30,678 nucleotides of DNA from a virus: positions 1 through 30,678 of IMG/VR virus record IMGVR_UViG_3300009370_000118; one strand, given 5' to 3'. The notes beneath the pieces are model-generated. The model was not told the origin of the DNA, did not search any database, and saw only the letters and a list, made by a program, of their open reading frames with translations. This document shows, one piece after another, positions 27,995-30,678 of this stretch (position 1 is its first letter; each line of letters opens with the position of its first letter). Made by a program: the position numbers and the translations under genes.

Positions 27995-28428
27995 TGGCGT
28001 ACAATTCGTTAGAGGAAAAACTGGAAACCAGGGCCAAGGCTGTGCTGGATGGCGACAGCACGTTCAGCGGCTATTCAATCGTTGTCAGCAAGGGCGAGGA
28101 CGACGACGAACTGGCCCTGCCGCGCTGCCTGGTGATTTGTAACAGCGGCGAGGAATCCATTCCTGGCCTGGGCAATTTCAAGTGTGAACTGACGGTGCGC
28201 CTGATCGAGTCGATGGACGACACAACCCTGGCCAACCATCAAACGCACGTTGCAGTCATGCGCGACCTGTTCATGGATGACGGCATCGCCGCCACCCTGT
28301 CCGACGAAACCGAGGCCGTGACGGTTTTCGCCGTCATATCGACGGCCCTGGAAAAGGGCGTGGAGGAGCGCGCCTGGTATTCCGAGGTTTCGCTTGAGGT
28401 TTTGGCGGCCGCGTCAAATATCACTTGA
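27994..28428 (+). CDS. Tail terminator protein (lambda gpU-like, 144 aa)
   Basis: ATG 27994 shares one base with the previous stop. The product has the alpha/beta pattern of gpU-type tail completion proteins: an N-terminal helix (SLEEKLETRAKAVLDGD), strands (YSIVVSKGEDD, ALPRCLVICNSGEES, FKCELTVRLIESM), a helix (LANHQTHVAVMRDLFMDDGI), and a final pair of strands (AVTVFAVISTALEKG, RAWYSEVSLEVLAA). It would cap the tail tube after polymerisation. Support is by order and fold appearance. Confidence 0.65.
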   Translation: MAYNSLEEKLETRAKAVLDGDSTFSGYSIVVSKGEDDDELALPRCLVICNSGEESIPGLGNFKCELTVRLIESMDDTTLANHQTHVAVMRDLFMDDGIAATLSDETEAVTVFAVISTALEKGVEERAWYSEVSLEVLAAASNIT

Positions 28429-28446
28429 AGTTTGGAGATTTAGAAA

Positions 28447-28839
28447 ATGGCAACGATTAAAGGGACAAACGTAGCGTATGGAATTGCCGGAGGATTAAAA
28501 ACTTCAGCAGGCGCCGCAATAACAGGCGTGGCTGCCGTCACAAGCACCAGCGCCACGGCAAGCGCCGACACCAAGCGCATCAAGGGCAACACGGGAAACA
28601 CGGTTTCCTTTGTCATTGCCAACAAAATAAAAGAAGTCAGCGCAACAGTTGTCTGCGCGGCAACGGTTGTCCTGCCGACCATTGGTTCAGTTTTGAAACT
28701 GGAAGATTTTGACGCCGACGGAATTAACGGAAAATACTACGTTACAACCGCCGATTTCAACCACAGCAACGAAAGCGAAATGACCATGAGCGTCGGCCTG
28801 CTTCGTTTACCTGGCAGCAGTTTTTCTGATCTAGCATAA
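28447..28839 (+). CDS. Tail tube-like protein, copy 1 (130 aa)
   Basis: Starts at ATG 28447 with TTTGGAGATT upstream and overlaps copy 2 by one base. The sequence is beta-rich (MATIKGTNVAYG, VSATVVCAATVVLPTIGSVL, FNHSNESEMTMSVGLLRLPG). It shares start (MATIKGT), middle (TKRIKGN, KEVSATVVCA) and end (HSNESEMTMSVGLLRL, DLA) with the next gene product, so the two are paralogues. It stands where the major tail tube protein is expected, between tail terminator and tail assembly protein. Confidence 0.65.
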   Translation: MATIKGTNVAYGIAGGLKTSAGAAITGVAAVTSTSATASADTKRIKGNTGNTVSFVIANKIKEVSATVVCAATVVLPTIGSVLKLEDFDADGINGKYYVTTADFNHSNESEMTMSVGLLRLPGSSFSDLA

Positions 28840-29309
28840 TGGCCACAATAAAAGGAACCACAGTTGATTTTGGTATTGCCAGCAATGCCACCACAGGCTT
28901 TACCGGCGAGGTGATTGTTACCAACGCAAGCGGGGGGAGCAGGGCAGAAACCAAGCAAATCAAGGATAGCGCCGGCGAGGCCATGAGCTACGTCATTTTT
29001 GACGAATCAAAGGAAGTCAGCGTGGACGTTGTTTGTGCTGGTGGCTCCTGTTCTGTGGCGGGATATTCCACAAAAGCCACCTGTGTTGCCGCGTCAGGCA
29101 CCTGGACAGCATCCACGGCCGACATTGGCGACGTTGGCGACGTCATTACCCTGGCTAATTTTTCGGGCGGCTCAAACGATTTAAACGGTGCCTACTACTT
29201 GAACGGTTGCGCGTTGAATTATTCCAACGAAAGCGAAATGACGGCCAGCCTTACATTGTTGCGCCTTGAGGATGCGGCCTTCACCGGCAGCGGTAAAGAT
29301 TTGGCTTAA
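28839..29309 (+). CDS. Tail tube-like protein, copy 2 (156 aa), with Cys-containing insert
   Basis: ATG 28839 overlaps copy 1 by one base. It parallels copy 1 (MATIKGTTVDFG, TKQIKDSAGEA, KEVSVDVVCAGG, LNYSNESEMTASLTLLRLED, KDLA), but the central part holds an extra stretch (SCSVAGYSTKATCVAASGTW) with two cysteines around the GYSTKATC pattern. That C-x(n)-C-x(4)-GTW form recurs in structural proteins of many marine phages. The insert adds about 25 residues. One copy may build the tube and the other a specialised ring or decoration. Confidence 0.65.
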   Translation: MATIKGTTVDFGIASNATTGFTGEVIVTNASGGSRAETKQIKDSAGEAMSYVIFDESKEVSVDVVCAGGSCSVAGYSTKATCVAASGTWTASTADIGDVGDVITLANFSGGSNDLNGAYYLNGCALNYSNESEMTASLTLLRLEDAAFTGSGKDLA

Positions 29310-29310
29310 T

Positions 29311-29889
29311 GTGGATGACTACCTGCACAGCATCATTCCCGAACCTGTCACCATCCTGGGGCAGGAGTTGCGGCCGTTTAGTCTAGGACACTACCTGCTG
29401 CTGAATCGCCTGGAGTGCGCTTTCCTGTCGGATGACAAGGAGCCGCTGCTGGGCGATTTGCTTTTAGGCCTCCTGGTTTGCGCCAACACCTTTGAAACGT
29501 CGCAGGATATACTGCGCCGCGATGACCTGGGGGATGACGTAAAAGCCTGGGCCGAAAACGTCGGCGAATTTGAGGCAGACGAAAAGGCGCAACTGTTCAC
29601 CGACTACCTGGCGGCCGCCATGGAGGTGCCAAAGTTTTGGACAAGCGGCCAGGGCAACGGCTCCAAGGCAGGCGCACCCTGGCCGCAACTGGTACGCACG
29701 CGCCTGTTGTCAGAGGGAGGCATGACGTCATCCGAAGTAATGAACCAACCCCTCGGCCAAACCTGGTGGGATTACCTGGCGCTGAACGAACAGAAGGGCG
29801 CCCTGAAATTGAACGACGCAACCACAGAAGAACTTTTGAAGCGACACAGGGAAACAGCAAAGCAGACTGATGGCGACGGCTCATGTTAA
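29311..29889 (+). CDS. Tail assembly chaperone-like protein (192 aa)
   Basis: I take GTG 29311; the frame is open from 29266 and the ATG at 29309 is in another frame. The N-terminal half resembles phage tail chaperones (LGQELRPFSLGHYLLLNRLEC, GDLLLGLLVCANTFETSQDI), with a helical rest (FEADEKAQLFTDYLAAAMEV, TWWDYLALNEQKGALKLND). It precedes the tape measure and overlaps its start by 20 bases, as gpG-type proteins do. I found no frameshift site or extended second frame, so there may be a single form. Weak start evidence is a caution. Confidence 0.6.
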   Translation: MDDYLHSIIPEPVTILGQELRPFSLGHYLLLNRLECAFLSDDKEPLLGDLLLGLLVCANTFETSQDILRRDDLGDDVKAWAENVGEFEADEKAQLFTDYLAAAMEVPKFWTSGQGNGSKAGAPWPQLVRTRLLSEGGMTSSEVMNQPLGQTWWDYLALNEQKGALKLNDATTEELLKRHRETAKQTDGDGSC

Positions 29890-30678
29890 CGTAAAAGGCC
29901 GCACCAGCATGGACGGCAGGGGATGGGCTGCCGGCCTGCGGAAGATGGAAACCGGCACCAAGGCCGCAGGCGACCGAATACGCCGCCAATTAACAGGCAT
30001 GATCGGTGGCGTGTTTGCTGTTGGATACCTGGCAAGTGCCACCAGGCGAGTCGTTGAACACGCCGACGCGATTGACAAAACTGCCAAGCGAATCAGCGCC
30101 AGCACAGAAACGGTGCAGAAATTCGATTTTGCAGCAACCCAATCCGGCGCAAACCTGGAGAGTGTGCAGGACGCATTTATGGACTTGGCCAAGGCCATCC
30201 AGGAAGCAAAAGACGGTGCCGAAACCAAACGCAAGGCGCTGTTAGATTTTGGCGTGACGATGCAAATGCTCCGCACGGCGCGGCCGGAGGAGGTGTTTTT
30301 GAAAATCGCCGAGGCCATCGAGAAGGCCGGCGGCGCCATGGATAAGGCCAAGAGCCTTGAAGAATTAATGGGCGGCGGCGGGCGCAAACTTGTCCCTGCT
30401 TTTGTTTCAGGTTTCAGCGGCCTAATGAACCAGGCGCCCAAGGGCATCGACACCGAGACAATCGAAAGTCTGGTGCGGTTCAGCGACGAACTGGACAGGC
30501 TGAAGCGCGAGGCATTGCCGCTGGCCGCTGATGCTATTGCCGTCCTGGCCGACATTTTCCACAACGCCCGAACGACGACCGATGGTGAACTTTCTTTCGC
30601 AAACAAATCAGCAGTAGGAGCCGCAGCAATACTGTCTCCCGCCGTGTTTAATCAAGTTATGAATGACCCAACGGCCCA
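29870..30678 (+). CDS. Tail tape measure protein, N-terminal part (continues at base 1)
   Basis: ATG 29870 overlaps the chaperone gene. The visible 269 residues show the typical tape measure N-terminus: short basic start (VNVKGRTSMDGRGWAAGLRK), a hydrophobic stretch (GMIGGVFAVGYLASA), and TMP/PhageMin-type helices (HADAIDKTAKRISASTETV, FDFAATQSGANLESVQDAF, LAKAIQEAKDGAETK). The frame runs off the end at base 30678 and continues in frame from base 1 to 367, giving 391 residues in total. That is short for the family, suggesting a short tail of about 55-60 nm if the usual 1.5 angstrom per residue holds. Confidence 0.8.
   Translation, partial: MATAHVNVKGRTSMDGRGWAAGLRKMETGTKAAGDRIRRQLTGMIGGVFAVGYLASATRRVVEHADAIDKTAKRISASTETVQKFDFAATQSGANLESVQDAFMDLAKAIQEAKDGAETKRKALLDFGVTMQMLRTARPEEVFLKIAEAIEKAGGAMDKAKSLEELMGGGGRKLVPAFVSGFSGLMNQAPKGIDTETIESLVRFSDELDRLKREALPLAADAIAVLADIFHNARTTTDGELSFANKSAVGAAAILSPAVFNQVMNDPTA

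Noticed and set aside
29311-29889. Programmed frameshift in the tail assembly chaperone, as in lambda G/GT
   Set aside because: No slippery heptamer was seen near the end and no extended second frame exists before the tape measure start.
29881-30606. Long open frame of 241 codons on the minus strand
   Set aside because: It lies opposite the tape measure, is low-complexity in Ser, Ala and Arg, has no recognisable domain, and all neighbours read on the plus strand. It is a shadow of codon bias.

Overview
This 30,678-base window looks like the complete, circularly permuted genome of a temperate, tailed (siphovirus-like) bacteriophage. The cut lies inside the tape measure gene. Its 5' part (29870 to the end) and its 3' part (1-367) are in the same reading frame when the two ends are joined, giving one 391-residue protein. 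Every supported gene is on the + strand, and most neighbours overlap by 1 to about 25 bases, often as ATGA. The host is not identifiable by name. A nested inner-membrane/lipoprotein spanin pair points to a Gram-negative bacterium. A copy of the 3' end of a tmRNA (or tRNA-Ala) gene beside the integrase gives the probable integration target.

Layout: (1) 1-8392, tail tip and host recognition: end of the tape measure, a tail protein of unknown type, a small linker protein, a 1003-residue fibre-like protein, a BppU-like protein, a small beta protein, a fibre with a LamG-like front and a C1q-like tip, and two small accessory proteins. The part from about 5.8 to 8.4 kb differs in base usage and may be a swapped cassette. 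(2) 8414-10244, lysis and accessory genes: several small membrane proteins, two pairs that each combine a membrane/coiled-coil protein with an overlapping lipoprotein, a PD-(D/E)XK nuclease and an HExxH protein. No standard endolysin is recognisable. (3) 10249-11598, integration: attP core, two duplicated arm-type repeats, tyrosine integrase. (4) 11611-12473, control: a promoter, three copies of an inverted-repeat operator, and a tiny HTH_17/excisionase-type protein. (5) 12500-18380, DNA metabolism: SSB, 3'-5' exonuclease, a MazG-like protein, RuvC-like resolvase, PD-(D/E)XK nuclease, a free DnaA domain-IV protein, a C5-methyltransferase-like protein and a TOPRIM primase/RepA-type helicase. 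(6) 18380-18541, an AT-rich region with a small ORF, a bidirectional terminator-like hairpin and a hairpin that buries a start codon. It is the most unusual non-coding structure here and could also be an origin. (7) 18536-21126, small genes, a PLD-like protein, the small terminase and a second DnaA domain-IV-like protein. (8) 21123-30678, packaging and morphogenesis: GpA-type large terminase, gpW-like protein, lambda-type portal, S49 protease, scaffold, major capsid, connectors, tail terminator, two paralogous tail tube proteins, a tail assembly protein and the tape measure.

As a whole the virus would integrate with its own recombinase, replicate with its own primase-helicase and SSB, resolve branched DNA with a RuvC-like enzyme, package through a lambda-type terminase/portal/protease set, and leave through holin and spanin functions. 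No CI-like repressor is recognisable, so the small HTH protein and its operator candidates are the best lead for how lysogeny is controlled.
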